Assembly: GCA_950097015.1 (NCBI GenBank)
Contig: CATNEN010000032.1
Location: forward strand, 868,001 to 932,000
Length of the DNA: 64,000 bases
Direction: 5' to 3'
Source of the DNA: Macrostomum hystrix
Lineage: Eukaryota > Platyhelminthes > Macrostomidae
The position numbers and the translations under genes are program-made. Shown piece by piece: positions 45,801 to 58,125 of the stretch. Every line of letters starts with the position of its first letter. The first letter of the stretch is position 1. Below the pieces are notes generated by a model. It searched no databases. It saw only the letters and a program-made list of their open reading frames with translations, and was not told where the DNA came from.

Positions 45801-47301
45801 TATCCCACACTGTTAGACACCATCCCAGACTGTTAGACACCATCCCACACTGTTAGACACCATCCCACACTGTTAGAGACCATCCCAGACTGTTAGACAC
45901 CATCCCATACTGTTAGACTCCATCCCATACTGTTAGACACCATCCCGTACTGTTAGACACCATCCAATACTGTTAGACACCATCCCATACTGTTAGACAC
46001 CATCCCGTACTGTTAGACACCGTCCCATACTGTTAGACACCATCCCATACTGTTAGACACCATCCCATACTGTTAGACACCATCCCATACTGTTAGACAC
46101 CATTCCATACTGTTAGACACCGTCCCATACTGTTAGACACCATCCCACACTGTTAGAAACCATCCCATACTGTTAGACACCATCCCGTACTGTTAGACAC
46201 CATCCCGTACTGTTAGACACCATCCACACTGTTAGACACCATCCCATACTGCTAGACACCATCCCGTACTGTTAGACACCATCCCGTACTGTTAGACACC
46301 ATCCCACACTGTTAGACACCATCCCATACTGTTAGAGACCATCCCAGACTGTTAGAGACCATCACAGACTGTTAGACGCCACCCGACACTGTTAGACACT
46401 AACCACATCCAGTATCTGGGTGAGGCTGAGGTTCATGTACAGCAGTACAGGTTGGCTGTAGTTGGTGACGGGCCGCACAGACGCCCTGTAGTTTGTCCGG
46501 TTCATGAGGTCCTTGAAGAGCTTCTTCGCTCCTTCAATGCTGGACACTTCTGCAAACAAGTGAAAGGACTGGGGTAAGCGGAGTTGATTGCACTGTCTGG
46601 CAGTTCAGAGCGTGTCCTCAGGCCCCGGAAGCTCCGCGGTTTCCATTCAATTCAAAGTCGCCGGGCCGATTAATTCGGCACCAGAAGAAGAAAATGAGGA
46701 AAACTAAGAAAAGAGATAGGAGCTAGGGACCTCGATATGAGGCAGATAAGAATAGAATAGAAAGGCCTGATCAATGAACGAAAATCCCTTCAGGGCAATG
46801 ACTGGGACCAATTTCCCAATCTATTGAGAACTAGGGCACTGGGGATAATTATGTCAGTAAAAATTGCTTAAAATATAAATCCTGAAGACCAGAGAGAAAT
46901 AAATGGTATTACCTTGTCAGATTCAAAGCCTGCTTAAAAAGCTCGGGTTAACCATGTATAGACTCTTGTGTCCCTTACCATCTATGGACTCTTGTGTCCC
47001 TTACCATCTATAGACTCTTGTGTCCCTTACCATCTATGGACTCTTGTGTCCTCCAAACTATCTATGGACTCTTGTGTCCTCCAAACCATCTATGGACTCT
47101 TGTCTTCGAACTGATTAATCAGAACTCTTTATCCTTAGTGCTAAGCTTTCTATAGATATTAAGATAGTTCTGCCTGTACTGCACATCCATTCACAAAATA
47201 GCGCAGAGGTATGTCAATGGTGCCTCTAAAATCTTCATACCGGTAGTGAACGCTGCAATAAGGCAGACCGCAGCAAGCCAAGACGACCCGGATGCAGTCA
47301 T
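33890..47301 (-). CDS. nAChR alpha-like: Nicotinic acetylcholine receptor alpha-type subunit, 8 exons
   Basis: Plasma-membrane subunit of a pentameric acetylcholine-gated cation channel. Exons: 47241-47301, 46404-46549, 41267-41421, 39979-40298, 35938-36407, 34495-34701, 34100-34178, 33890-34008; 518 aa, all phases consistent. Exon 1 encodes a signal peptide (hydrophobic [10 protein letters not shown]). The ligand-binding domain has [32 protein letters not shown], and the Cys-loop C155-C169 with exactly 13 intervening residues (FFPFDTQN). The YKCCPEPY vicinal cysteine pair (C240-C241) defines an alpha-type subunit. TM1 is ~259-282. TM2 follows GEK (E288 at the -1' position, the cation-selective signature) with [13 protein letters not shown]3 is ~325-345. 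TM4 starts near [13 protein letters not shown], rejoined across introns 6-7, and ends in GIFMQAP plus a short extracellular tail. Length is normal for the family. Introns 1-5 all carry minisatellites. Confidence 0.95.
35030..35165 (-). mobile_element. tRNA-derived SINE fragment, copy 3 (receptor intron 5)
   Basis: Reverse-strand fragment sharing GTGTACACT, the TTCTCATTGTCAGGCAGTGT body segment and the GCGGCGAGGCCACATTCATT-type head with the other copies. It stops within the B-box region (GAATCGA), so the 5' tRNA half is missing. A GAAT microsatellite interrupts it at about 35121-35136. Confidence 0.65.
35704..35933. repeat. ~20-bp minisatellite abutting the donor of receptor exon 5
   Basis: About 11 units of ATCTCAGAATCTCATGCGTC. 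On the minus strand the unit ATGAGATTCTGAGATGACGC aligns with the donor itself, GTGAG..CCTGAGATGACGC, at 35937. Confidence 0.9.
36600..37690. repeat. ~31-bp minisatellite, receptor intron 4
   Basis: About 35 units containing CCTGAACCTGAGAAACCCAA and a variable GAATTC/GCATTC. On the coding strand each unit has an acceptor-like GGGTTTCTCAG/G. Confidence 0.95.
38145..38842. repeat. 50-bp minisatellite, receptor intron 4
   Basis: About 14 almost identical units containing GATAGTCCCAACACACAGAA. Very low divergence suggests recent expansion or strong homogenisation. Confidence 0.95.
39321..39865. repeat. ~35-bp minisatellite starting with a 30-bp palindrome, receptor intron 4
   Basis: About 15 units containing ACTCAGGATCCTGAATAACC. 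The left edge at 39321-39350 is a perfect inverted repeat centred on GATC. Units degrade toward 39865. Confidence 0.92.
40340..40925. repeat. 18-bp minisatellite, receptor intron 3
   Basis: About 32 units of CTAACCTCACGTCTCATG, with an internal block duplication (the CGACTCATGCTAAGCTCATT variant pair recurs) and increasing divergence toward 40925. Confidence 0.95.
41498..41617. mobile_element. Short 94-bp insertion with 13-bp target-site duplication
   Basis: GACCCAATTTGAC occurs at 41498-41510 and again at 41605-41617, flanking a GC-rich 94-bp segment that ends in a GTCAAGTCAA tail. The arrangement is that of a non-autonomous retroelement. No other full copy is seen in the window, so the family is unknown. 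Confidence 0.5.
41690..42040 (-). mobile_element. tRNA-derived SINE, copy 4, 5'-truncated (receptor intron 2)
   Basis: Reverse-strand copy of the SINE at 27630-28002. It covers the B-box region (GAGCTCGATTCCGT in sense), the body with GAGGGCCAACCTCCAAGGCA, the CA-rich segment and the 3' region including GCGAAATGGGCAGAATTGC. The A-box half is absent, consistent with 5' truncation at reverse transcription. It is in sense orientation relative to the receptor gene. Confidence 0.75.
43312..46400. repeat. ~20-bp, 3.1-kb higher-order minisatellite, receptor intron 2
   Basis: Roughly 155 units of TTAGACACCATCCCAYACTG, with a shorter 17-bp form lacking TTA. Strings of marker variants (GACTCCATCCC, CCATCCAATACTG, CCATTCC) recur in the same order several times, showing segmental duplication. 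Confidence 0.95.
46957..47105. repeat. ~26-bp minisatellite, receptor intron 1
   Basis: Six units containing CTATGGACTCTTGTGTCC. On the coding strand most contain ATG/GTAAGGG, which resembles a strong 5' splice site. Confidence 0.85.
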
Positions 47302-48424
47302 GAGCCTTCCAAGACTGTCAAAATTCTAGCTTCTTCTGAACTGTCGGCGAACTGACCACGAAGGGCCTCTGGGGGTGCAGGGAGCGAGTGGGTAGAGAAA
47401 ACACCGAGGCCAGCTGAGAGACTTAGATGCTCTTGGTGACTGCGGCAGCTGGCTTCAATCCTGTCCCGTGTTGGCATGCCAGACTTCTTCCATTCAGCAG
47501 CGGGCCCAGCCATTAGTAACGAGGCTAATAGCTTAGGTGGGTCCGAGGCGCGAGGTGGGACAACTTGCAGCGTCGAGGGGGAAACACACAATTCGTCGAG
47601 CCGCTTCGGAACCAACTGAGCGGACCGGGTTTGGGGCGGGGGTGGTGGACACCTTAGGGACACGCGCCCTGGGAGATATCGAAGGAAGCGTCCTCACAAA
47701 ACTCTGCCCCCCAAACTCGCTTGGTTTGACTTGAATTCAAAGATCCCCGCCGTCGCATTGGCTGCGATCCCTTTCGCTTCACGGACCGCATAGGCTCTGT
47801 CTCTATTTAGTCTCTCCCCTGTCACAGCCAGCAACTGGCCTCTCCGCGTCACTTGTTCCCCACCGCAAATGCAATTAAATGGGAATTCAGTTTGTCGCTC
47901 AGCGGAGCTCAAACCCCCCCCACCTCCCGGACTGTCTCGGGCAGTCGTTCGTTTAAAAGGAGAAGCAGAAAGTGAGGAGACACTGCTCCCCACTCTGAAA
48001 TTCGGGACTCCGCGAGCCATAAGGAGCCGGGCGTCTCTTAAACCTAAAGAGCGGCTGGCACTCGGTCTCAAAAATGCAATCAATCAATAGAGTTTTTGCG
48101 GGCTGTTGAGCAGTACGGAGTAGTTCAGAGTCTCTCAAATTCTTACTGACCCACTCAACTTCTAAATAGAAGGGGATATTTACTCACGCCGTGGGACTTC
48201 AGTTCAGTTCCCGTCTCCTGATCAGATTTTTAGTTAAGCTTAAAATTAACTTAGAAGCAATTTGAGAACTTTCCATGTGCCTTCAAAGTGCCTTTTGAAA
48301 AGAATTTGTAAGCCTAGTTATGGTCCCGTCCTGAACCCACCGTGAGAATCACTGAGCAACCACACCAACTTTTGTCTTATCTGAAAGATTCTCATATTCA
48401 GGAATCTCACGATTTGAAACTACA
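47302..48424. other. Upstream region of the receptor gene
   Basis: Moderately GC-rich sequence that should contain the receptor 5' UTR and promoter. Open frames here carry no recognisable domain. Confidence 0.4.
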
Positions 48425-50785
48425 CCATCAATAATCTCACCCTTGAAATCTACCATCAATAATCTCACCCTCAAAATCTACCATCAATAATCTCACCCTT
48501 GGAATCTACCATCAATAATCTTACCCTTGGAATCCACCATCAATAATCTCACCCTTGGAATCTACCATCAATAATCTCACCCTTGGAATCCACCATCAAT
48601 AATCTCACCCTTGGAATCTACCATGAATAATCTCACCCTCAAAATCGACCATCAATATTTTCTCACCCTTGGAATCTACCATCAATAATCTCACCCTTGG
48701 AATCCACCATCAATAATCTCAGCCTTGGGATCTACCATCAATAATCTCACCCTTGGAATCTACCATTAATAATCTCACCCTTGGAATCTACCATCAATAA
48801 TCTCACCCTTGGAATCTACCATCAATAATCTCACCCTTGGAATCTACCATCAATAATCTCACCCTGGAATCTACCATCAATAATTTCACCCTTGGAATCT
48901 ACCATCAATAATCTCAGCCTTGGAATCTACCATCAATAATCTCAGCCTTGGAATCTACCATCAATAATCTCACCCTTGAAATCTACCATCAATAATCTCA
49001 CCCTTGGAATCTACCATCAATAATCTCACCCTTGGAATCCACCATCAATAATCTCACCCTTGGAATCTACCATGAATAATCTCACCCTCAAAATCGACCA
49101 TCAATATTTTCTCACCCTTGGAATCTACCATCAATAATCTCACCCTTGGAATCCACCATCAATAATCTCAGCCTTGGGATCTACCATCAATAATCTCACC
49201 CTTGGAATCTACCATTAATAATCTCACCCTTGGAATCTACCATCAATAATCTCACCCTTGGAATCTACCATCAATAATCTCACCCTTGGAATCTACCATC
49301 AATAATCTCACCCTGGAATCTACCATCAATAATTTCACCCTTGGAATCTACCATCAATAATCTCAGCCTTGGAATCTACCATCAATAATCTCAGCCTTGG
49401 AATCTACCATCAATAATCTCACCCTTGAAATCTACCATCAATAATCTCACCCTTGGAATCTACCATCAATAATCTCACCCTTGGAATCCACCATCAATAA
49501 TCTCACCCTTGGAATCTACCATCAATAATCTCACCCTTGGAATCCACCATCAATAATCTCATCCTTGGAATATACCATCAATAATCTCACCCATGGAATC
49601 TACCATCAATAATCTCAGCCTTGGAATCTACCATCAATAATCTCACCCTTATAATCTACCATTAATAATCTCACCCTTGGAATCTACCATCAATAATCTC
49701 ACCCTTGGAATCTACCATCAATAATCTCACCCATGGAATCTACCATCAATAATCTCAGCCTTGGAATCTACCATCAATAATCTCACCCTTGGAATCTACC
49801 ATCAATAATCTCACCCATGGAATCTACCATCAATAATCTCACCCTTGGAATCTACCATCAATAATCTCACCCTTGGAATCTACCATCAATAATCTCACCC
49901 TTGGAATCTACCATCAATAATCTCAGCCTTGGAATCTACCATCAATAATCTCAGCCTTGGAATCTACCATCAATAATCTCACCCTTGGAATCTACCATCA
50001 ATAATCTCACCCATGGAATCTACCATCAATAATCTCAGCCTTGGAATCTACCATCAATAATCTCACCCTTGGAATCTACCATCAATAATCTCACCCTTGA
50101 AATCTACCATCAATAATCTCACCCTTGGAATCTACCATCAATAATCTCACCCTTGGAATCCACCATCAATAATCTCACCCTTGGAATCTACCATCAATAA
50201 TCTCACCCTCAAAATCGACCATCAATAATCTCACCCTTGGAATCTACCATCAATAATCTCACCCTCAAAATCGACCATCAATAATCTCAGCCTTGGAATC
50301 GACCATCAATAATCTCAGCCTTGGAATCCACCATCAATAATCTCAGCCTTGGAATCCACCATCAATAATCTCAGCCTTGGAATCTACCATCAATAATCTC
50401 ACCCTCAAAATCGACCATCAATAATCTCACCCTTGGAATCTACCATCAATAATCTCACCCTCAAAATCGACCATCAATAATCTCAGCCTTGGAATCCACC
50501 ATCAATAATCTCAGCCTTGGAATCTACCATCAATAATCTCACCCTCAAAATCTACCATCAATAATCTCACCCTTGGAATCTACCATTAATAATCTCACCC
50601 TTAGAATCTACCATCAATAATCTCAGCCTTGGAATCTACCATCAATAATCTCACCCTTGGAATCTACCATCAATAATCTCACCCTTGGAATCTACCATCA
50701 ATAATCTCACCCTGGAATCTACCATCAATAATCTCAGCCTTGGAATCTACCATCAATAATCTCAGCCTTGGAATCTACCATCAAT
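48425..50785. repeat. ~28-bp satellite, block A of a 5.5-kb composite array
   Basis: About 85 units of ACCATCAATAATCTCACCCT followed by TGGAATCT. A stretch including the rare CAATATTTTCTC unit is repeated about 448 bp apart (near 48655 and 49105). Confidence 0.95.
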
Positions 50786-53700
50786 GATCTCACTATTGTA
50801 ACCCACCATCAATAATCTCACAATTGTAACCAATTATCAATAATCTCACAATTGTAACCCTTTATCAATAATCTCACAATTGTAACCCATCATCAATGAT
50901 CTCACCATTGTAACCCATCATCAATGATCTCACCATTGTAACCCATCATCAATGATCTCACCATTGTAACCCATTATCAATGATCTCACCATTGTAACCC
51001 ATTATCAATAATCTCACCATTGTAACCCATCATCAATGATCTCACCATTGTAACCCATCATCAATGATCTCACCATTGTAACCCATCATCAATGATCTCA
51101 CCATTGTAGCCAATTATCAATGATCTCACCATTGTAACCCACCATCAATAATCTCACCATTGTAACCCATCATCAATGATCTCACCATTGTAACCCATCA
51201 TCAATGATCTCACCATTGTAGCCAATTATCAATGATCTCACCATTGTAACCCATTATCAATAATCTCACCATTGTAACCCATCATCAATGATCTCACCAT
51301 TGTAACCCATCATCAATGATCTCACCATTGTAACCCATCATCAATGATCTCACCATTGTAGCCAATTATCAATGATCTCACCATTGTAACCCACCATCAA
51401 TAATCTCACCATTGTAACCCATTATCAATGATCTCACCATTGTAGCCAATTATCAATGATCTCACCATTGTAACCCATCATCAATGATCTCACCATTGTA
51501 ACCCATTATCAATGATCTCACCATTGTAACCCATTATCAATAATCTCACCATTGTAACCCATCATCAATGATCTCACCATTGTAACCCATCATCAATGAT
51601 CTCACCATTGTAACCCATCATCAATGATCTCACCATTGTAGCCAATTATCAATGATCTCACCATTGTAACCCACCATCAATAATCTCACCATTGTAACCC
51701 ATCATCAATGATCTCACCATTGTAACCCATTATCAATAATCTCACCATTGTAACCCATCATCAATGATCTCACCATTGTAACCCATCATCAATGATCTCA
51801 CCATTGTAGCCAATTATCAATGATCTCACCATTGTAACCCACCATCAATAATCTCACCATTGTAACCCATTATCAATGATCTCACCATTGTAGCCAATTA
51901 TCAATGATCTCACCATTGTAACCCATCATCAATGATCTCACCATTGTAACCCATCATCAATGATCTCACCATTGTAACCCATCATCAATGATCTCACCAT
52001 TGTAACCCATCATCAATGATCTCACCATTGTAACCCATCATCAATAATCTCACCATTGTAACCCATCATCAATGATCTCACCATTGTAACCCATCATCAA
52101 TGATCTCACCATTGTAACCCATCATCAATGATCTCACCATTGTAACCTATCATCAATAATCTCACCATTGTAACCCATCATCAATGATCTCACCATTGTA
52201 ACCCATCATCAATGATCTCACCATTGTAACCCATCATCAATGATCTCACCATTGTAACCCATCATCAATGATCTCACCATTGTAACCCATCATCAATGAT
52301 CTCACCATTGTAACCCATCATCAATGATCTCACCATTGTAACCCATCATCAATGATCTCACCATTGTAACCCATCATCAATGATCTCACCATTGTAACCC
52401 ATCATCAATGATCTCACCATTGTAACCCATCATCAATGATCTCACCATTGTAACCCATCATCAATGATCTCACCATTGTAACCCATCATCAATGATCTCA
52501 CCATTGTAACCCATCATCAATGATCTCACCATTGTAACCCATCATCAATGATCTCACCATTGTAACCCATCATCAATGATCTCACCATTGTAACCCATCA
52601 TCAATGATCTCACCATTGTAACCCATCATCAATGATCTCACCATTGTAACCCATCATCAATGATCTCACCATTGTAACCCATCATCAATGATCTCACCAT
52701 TGTAACCCATCATCAATGATCTCACCATTGTAACCCATCATCAATGATCTCACCATTGTAACCCATCATCAATAATCTCACCATTGTAACCCATCATCAA
52801 TGATCTCACCATTATAACCAATTATCAATAATCTCACCACTGTAACCCATCATCAATGATCTCACCATTGTAACCCATCATCAATGATCTCACCATTGTA
52901 ACCCATCATCGATAATCTCACCATTGTAACCCATCATCGATAATCTCACCATTGTAACCCATCATCGATAATCTCACCATTGTAACCCATCATCAATCAT
53001 CTCACCATTGTAACCCATCATCGATAATCTCACCATTGTAACGCATCATCAATGATCTCACCATTGTAACCCATCATCGATAATCTCACCATTGTAACGC
53101 ATCATCAATGATCTCACCATTGTAACCAATTATCAATGATCTCACCATTATAACCAATTATCAATGATCTCACCATTGTAACCCATCATCAATGATCTCA
53201 CCATTGTAACCCATCATCAATGATCTCACCATTATAACCAATTATCAATGATCTCACCATTGTAACGCATCATCAATGATCTCACCATTATAACCAATTA
53301 TCAATGATCTCACCATTGTAACGCATCATCAATGATCTCACCATTGTAACCCATCATCAATGATCTCACCATTGTAACCCATCATCAATGATCTCACCAT
53401 TGTAACCCATCATCGATAATCTCACCATTGTAACGCATCATCAATGATCTCACCATTGTAACCTATCATCAATGATCTCACCATTATAACCAATTATCAA
53501 TAATCTCACCACTGTAACCAATCATCAATCATCTCACCATTGTAACCCATCATCGATAATCTCACCATTGTAACGCATCATCAATGATCTCACCATTGTA
53601 ACCCATCATCGATAATCTCACCATTGTAACGCATCATCAATGATCTCACCATTGTAACCAATTATCAATGATCTCACCATTATAACCAATTATCAATGAT

Positions 53701-53932
53701 CTCACCATTGTAACCCATCATCAATGATCTCACCAATGTAACCCATCATCAATGATCTCACCAATGTAACCCATCATCAATGATCTCACCATTATAACCA
53801 ATTATCAATGATCTCACCATTGTAACGCATCATCAATGATCTCACCATTATAACCAATTATCAATGATCTCACCATTGTAACGCATCATCAATGATCTCA
53901 CCATTGTAACCAATTATCAATGATCTCACCAT
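50785..53932. repeat. ~28-bp satellite, block B of the composite array
   Basis: About 112 units of CATCAATGATCTCACCATTG followed by TAACCC. It shares the CATCAAT.ATCTCA core with block A. The inner part (about 52050-52770) is nearly uniform; the right flank is more variable. Confidence 0.95.
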
Positions 53933-54949
53933 CTTGCATGGAATTCGGTTATGAGGGATTGAAGAAAATCAATAGGATTGTCTGCATAGAATTTATTGCA
54001 GTTTTTTCGGTTCCTAGTCTTGTTTTTCTCCTGTCCTTAAATGTCATGGGTCAGTTCAGAGGACCGAAAATGTGTAGAATCGCACGGCCCTACTAAAGTG
54101 ACTGACTAATTGCTCATGTCGACTGGCCATCGATTTCCTGCTGAAACTGGCAGTGTCTGGGGGGAAAGGGAAAACCACTCAGACATACTACTGCAAAATG
54201 AAGGAAAATTTATTTGCCACTGGACACTCCAATGCGCCTGGTCACTGATCAGTCATTTTTGGGAGAGCAACGAGAGAAGCCCTGCTCAAACTGAGGGGAG
54301 TTAGGGACTGAAGCATACGTTTTGCTGGGGAGCCTGTAGAGATCTCGCTAAATTTCAAGCTAGCACAAAATCGACCTATTGGGGATTAGAAAGTGCAGCA
54401 ACACAGAGGCTGTAAAAAGTTCATTCCAACGAACGAACGAACCAAGCGAACAACTATAACGACAATTACAATGCAGGAAAATTTTCGGCCATGACTTAGG
54501 GACTGCTTTCTTGCTTCGGGGCCATGCGTTCCAGCGCATAGAAGGATATGACAGGCCAAGATGCTGCCTGAATGATAAATTTGTCTGCCTGTCGCCGGCT
54601 GCTGAAGTTGGCCGTCCATGCATTGTAATGCCCATGCATTCTAGCACGAGTTTGCGTTTGTCGCCGCGCAGAGGAAGATGCTGGTGTTGTCAAGCCCAAC
54701 GACTGTGTGAGGCCGGATCGTAAACACATGAAAGAAAATTATGGACTAGCCAGTGCTACTTTGGGTTCCTGCCCGATGATGCATCTACCTCGATTGTATC
54801 GAGTGCAATTTAGCAGACTTTGATTCGATTCAATCCACTGCCTAGCAACCACACTTTACAGTATTTAGAGCAATTTCCTGGATATCATTTCCTGGGTTTC
54901 ATATTAGGGATTTCTTAGAACTCATTATAGTTAAAGTCATTATAGTTAT
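53933..54949. other. Unique spacer between satellites
   Basis: About 1 kb of unique sequence isolated between two multi-kilobase arrays. Short ORFs only; nothing recognised. Confidence 0.5.
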
Positions 54950-56855
54950 TTCCTGGGTTTCATTAGAGTGATTTCCTTGGTTTCATTAGAGTGATTTCCT
55001 TGGTTTCATTAGAGTGATTTCCTTGGTTTCATTAGTGTGATTTCCTTGGTTTCATTACTGTGATTTCCTTGGTTTCATTAGAGTGATTTCCTTGGTTTCA
55101 TTAGTGTGATTTCCTTGGTTTCATTACTGTGATTTCCTTGGTTTCATTACTGTGATTTCCTTGGTTTCATTACTGTGATTTCCTTGGTTTCATTAGAGTG
55201 ATTTCCTTGGTTTCATTAGAGTGATTTCCTTGGTTTCATTAGAGTGATTTCCTTGGTTTCATTAGAGTGATTTCCTTGGTTTCATTAGAGTGATTTCCTT
55301 GGTTTCATTAGAGTGATTTCCCGAGTTTCATTAGTGTGATTTCCCGAGTTTCATTAGAGTGATTTCCTTGGTTTAATTAGAGTGATTTCCCGAGTTTCAT
55401 TAGTGTGATTTCCCGGGTTTCATTAGAGTGATTTCCCGAGTTTCATTAGAGTGATTTCCTTGGTTTCATTAGAGTGATTTCCTGGGTTTCATTAGAGTGA
55501 TTTCCTGGGTTTCATTAGTGTGATTTCCTTGGTTTCATTAGTGTGATTTCCTGGGTTTCATTAGAGTGATTTCCTTGGTTTCATTAGAGTGATTTCCTTG
55601 GTTTCATTAGAGTGATTTCCTTGGTTTCATTAGTGTTATTTCCTTGGTTTCATTAGAGTGATTTCCTTGGTTTCATTAGAGTGATTTCCTTGGTTTCATT
55701 AGTGTTATTTCCTTGGTTTCATTAGAGTGATTTCCCGAGTTTCATTAGTGTGATTTCCCGAGTTTCATTAGCGTGATTTCCCGAGTTTCATTAGAGTGAT
55801 TTCCTTGGTTTAATTAGAGTGATTTCCCGAGTTTCATTAGTGTGATTTCCCGGGTTTCATTAGAGTGATTTCCTTGGTTTCATTAGAGTGATTTCCTGGG
55901 TTTCATTAGAGTGATTTCCTGGGTTTCATTAGTGTGATTTCCTTGGTTTCATTAGTGTGATTTCCTGGGTTTCATTAGAGTGATTTCCTTGGTTTCATTA
56001 GAGTGATTTCCTTGGTTTCATTAGAGTGATTTCCTTGGTTTCATTAGTGTTATTTCCTTGGTTTCATTAGAGTGATTTCCTTGGTTTCATTAGAGTGATT
56101 TCCTTGGTTTCATTAGTGTTATTTCCTTGGTTTCATTAGAGTGATTTCCTTGGTTGCATTAGAGTGATTTCCCGAGTTTCATTAGCGTGATTTCCCGAGT
56201 TTCATTAGAGTGATTTCCTTGGTTTAATTAGAGTGATTTCCCGAGTTTCATTAGTGTGATTTCCCGGGTTTCATTAGAGTGATTTCCCGAGTTTCATTAG
56301 AGTGATTTCCTTGGTTTCATTAGAGTGATTTCCTGGGTTTCATTAGAGTGATTTCCTTGGTTTCATTAGTGTGATTTCCTTGGTTTCATTACTGTGATTT
56401 CCTTGGTTTCATTAGAGTGATTTCCTTGGTTTCATTAGTGTGATTTCCTTGGTTTCATTACTGTGATTTCCTTGGTTTCATTAGAGTGATTTCCTTGGTT
56501 TCATTAGTGTGATTTCCTTGGTTTCATTAGAGTGATTTCCTTGGTTTCATTAGAGTGATTTCCCGAGTTTCATTAGTGTGATTTCCCGAGTTTCATTAGA
56601 GTGATTTCCTTGGTTTCATTAGAGTGATTTCCCGAGTTTCATTAGAGTGATTTCCCGAGTTTCATTAGTGTGATTTCCCGAGTTTCATTAGAGTGATTTC
56701 CCGAGTTTCATTAGAGTGATTTCCTTGGTTTCATTAGAGTGATTTCCTGGGTTTCATTAGAGTGATTTCCTGGGTTTCATTAGTGTGATTTCCTTGGTTT
56801 CATTAGTGTGATTTCCTGGGTTTCATTAGAGTGATTTCCTGGGTTTCATTAGAGT
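54950..56855. repeat. ~23-bp satellite
   Basis: About 83 units of TTAGAGTGATTTCCTTGG followed by TTTCA, with GTGT, ACTGT and CCCGAG variants arranged in repeated blocks (for example about 55350-55620 and 55800-56040). Confidence 0.95.
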
Positions 56856-57299
56856 GCGTGTTTTTCCCAAGCATCCTTAGTGAATATCCGAGTATATCTT
56901 GTTCACATTTGAGTAATAATTGTAGCAGTAAATTGTCAGATCGAGTGACAAAAACTGCATTTTCTCTGGAAGATGTCGTCCAATTCAATTTTCAGAGCGG
57001 CACATGCAATGCAAGTCTTGTGCCTGACTTTCGCAATACGACTGTATCGAAAAGTACTCTGTTTAACTGCCTGGAAAACACACCCGATACTTCTTGTGTG
57101 TATCTAACTCTTACCATAACGCGAAACGAATTTTGAAATTCGAACAATAAATTCGACATAAATGAGAGAAGATTTTCGACCTTCCTACTAGCAGTAGAGT
57201 ATAAAAATTCGTTCATTTTCTTTGGGATAATACAGTAAAGCGGAATAATGAGCTTTTCCATTTAGTAATGAATGTCATTCAAATTCTTTTGACTCTCAG
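56856..57299. other. Unique spacer between satellites
   Basis: A 101-codon frame (56831-57136) begins inside the satellite and shows no family motifs; treated as non-coding. Confidence 0.4.
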
Positions 57300-58125
57300 C
57301 ACTCAGACTCTCACCCCTTGAGTCTAGTCTCTAAGACTCTTACCGTTGGAGTCTCATCTTCATGACTCTCCACCCAACCACTTTAGTTTTATCTCTCACT
57401 CCTGAGACTCTCAACCCTGAGAATCTCAATCCCAAGACTCTCAATCAAAGACTCTCACCCCTTGATTATGGTCTCCAAGACTCTCACCCTGAGACTCTCA
57501 CCCAAGACTTTCACCGCAAAACTCTCACCCAAGACTCTCACCCAAGAATCTCAACCCCAAGACTCTCACCCAAGACTCTCACCCCAAGACTCTCACCCCA
57601 AGACTCTCACCCAGGGACTACTAAATACTTTGAGCGAGTCTTTGAGTGAGTATGACTCTCAGGAGGATGGTAGGATGACTCTCACCCAAGACTCACGCAA
57701 GACTCTCACCCCCAAGACTCTCACTCCCAAGACTCTCACCCAAGACTTTCACCGCAAAACTCTCACCCAAGACTCTCACCCAAGACTCTCACCCAAGACT
57801 CTCACCCAGGGACTACTAAATACTTTGAGCGAGTCTTTGAGTGAGTATGACTCTCAGGAGGATGGTAGGATGACTCTCATGGTAGGATGACTCTCACCCA
57901 AGACTCACGCAAGACTCTCACCCCCAAGACTCTCACCCAAGACACTCAACCCCAAGACTCTCAACCCCAAGACTCTCACCCAAAACTCTCACCCCAAGAC
58001 TCTCAACCCCAAGACTCTCACCCAAAACTCTCACCCCAAGACTCTCACCCCCAAGACTCTCACCCCCAAGACTCTCACCCCCAAGACTCTCACCCAAGAC
58101 TCTCACCCAAAACTCCCACCCAAGA
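57300..58125. repeat. Short-period AAGACTCTCACCC array with a duplicated unique block
   Basis: 13- to 15-bp units. A block of about 200 bp containing GGGACTACTAAATACTTTGA occurs twice, near 57614 and 57811. Confidence 0.9.

Noticed and set aside
56831-57261. Overlapping 101- and 89-codon frames on opposite strands
   Set aside because: No recognisable domain or splice context; begins within satellite sequence.
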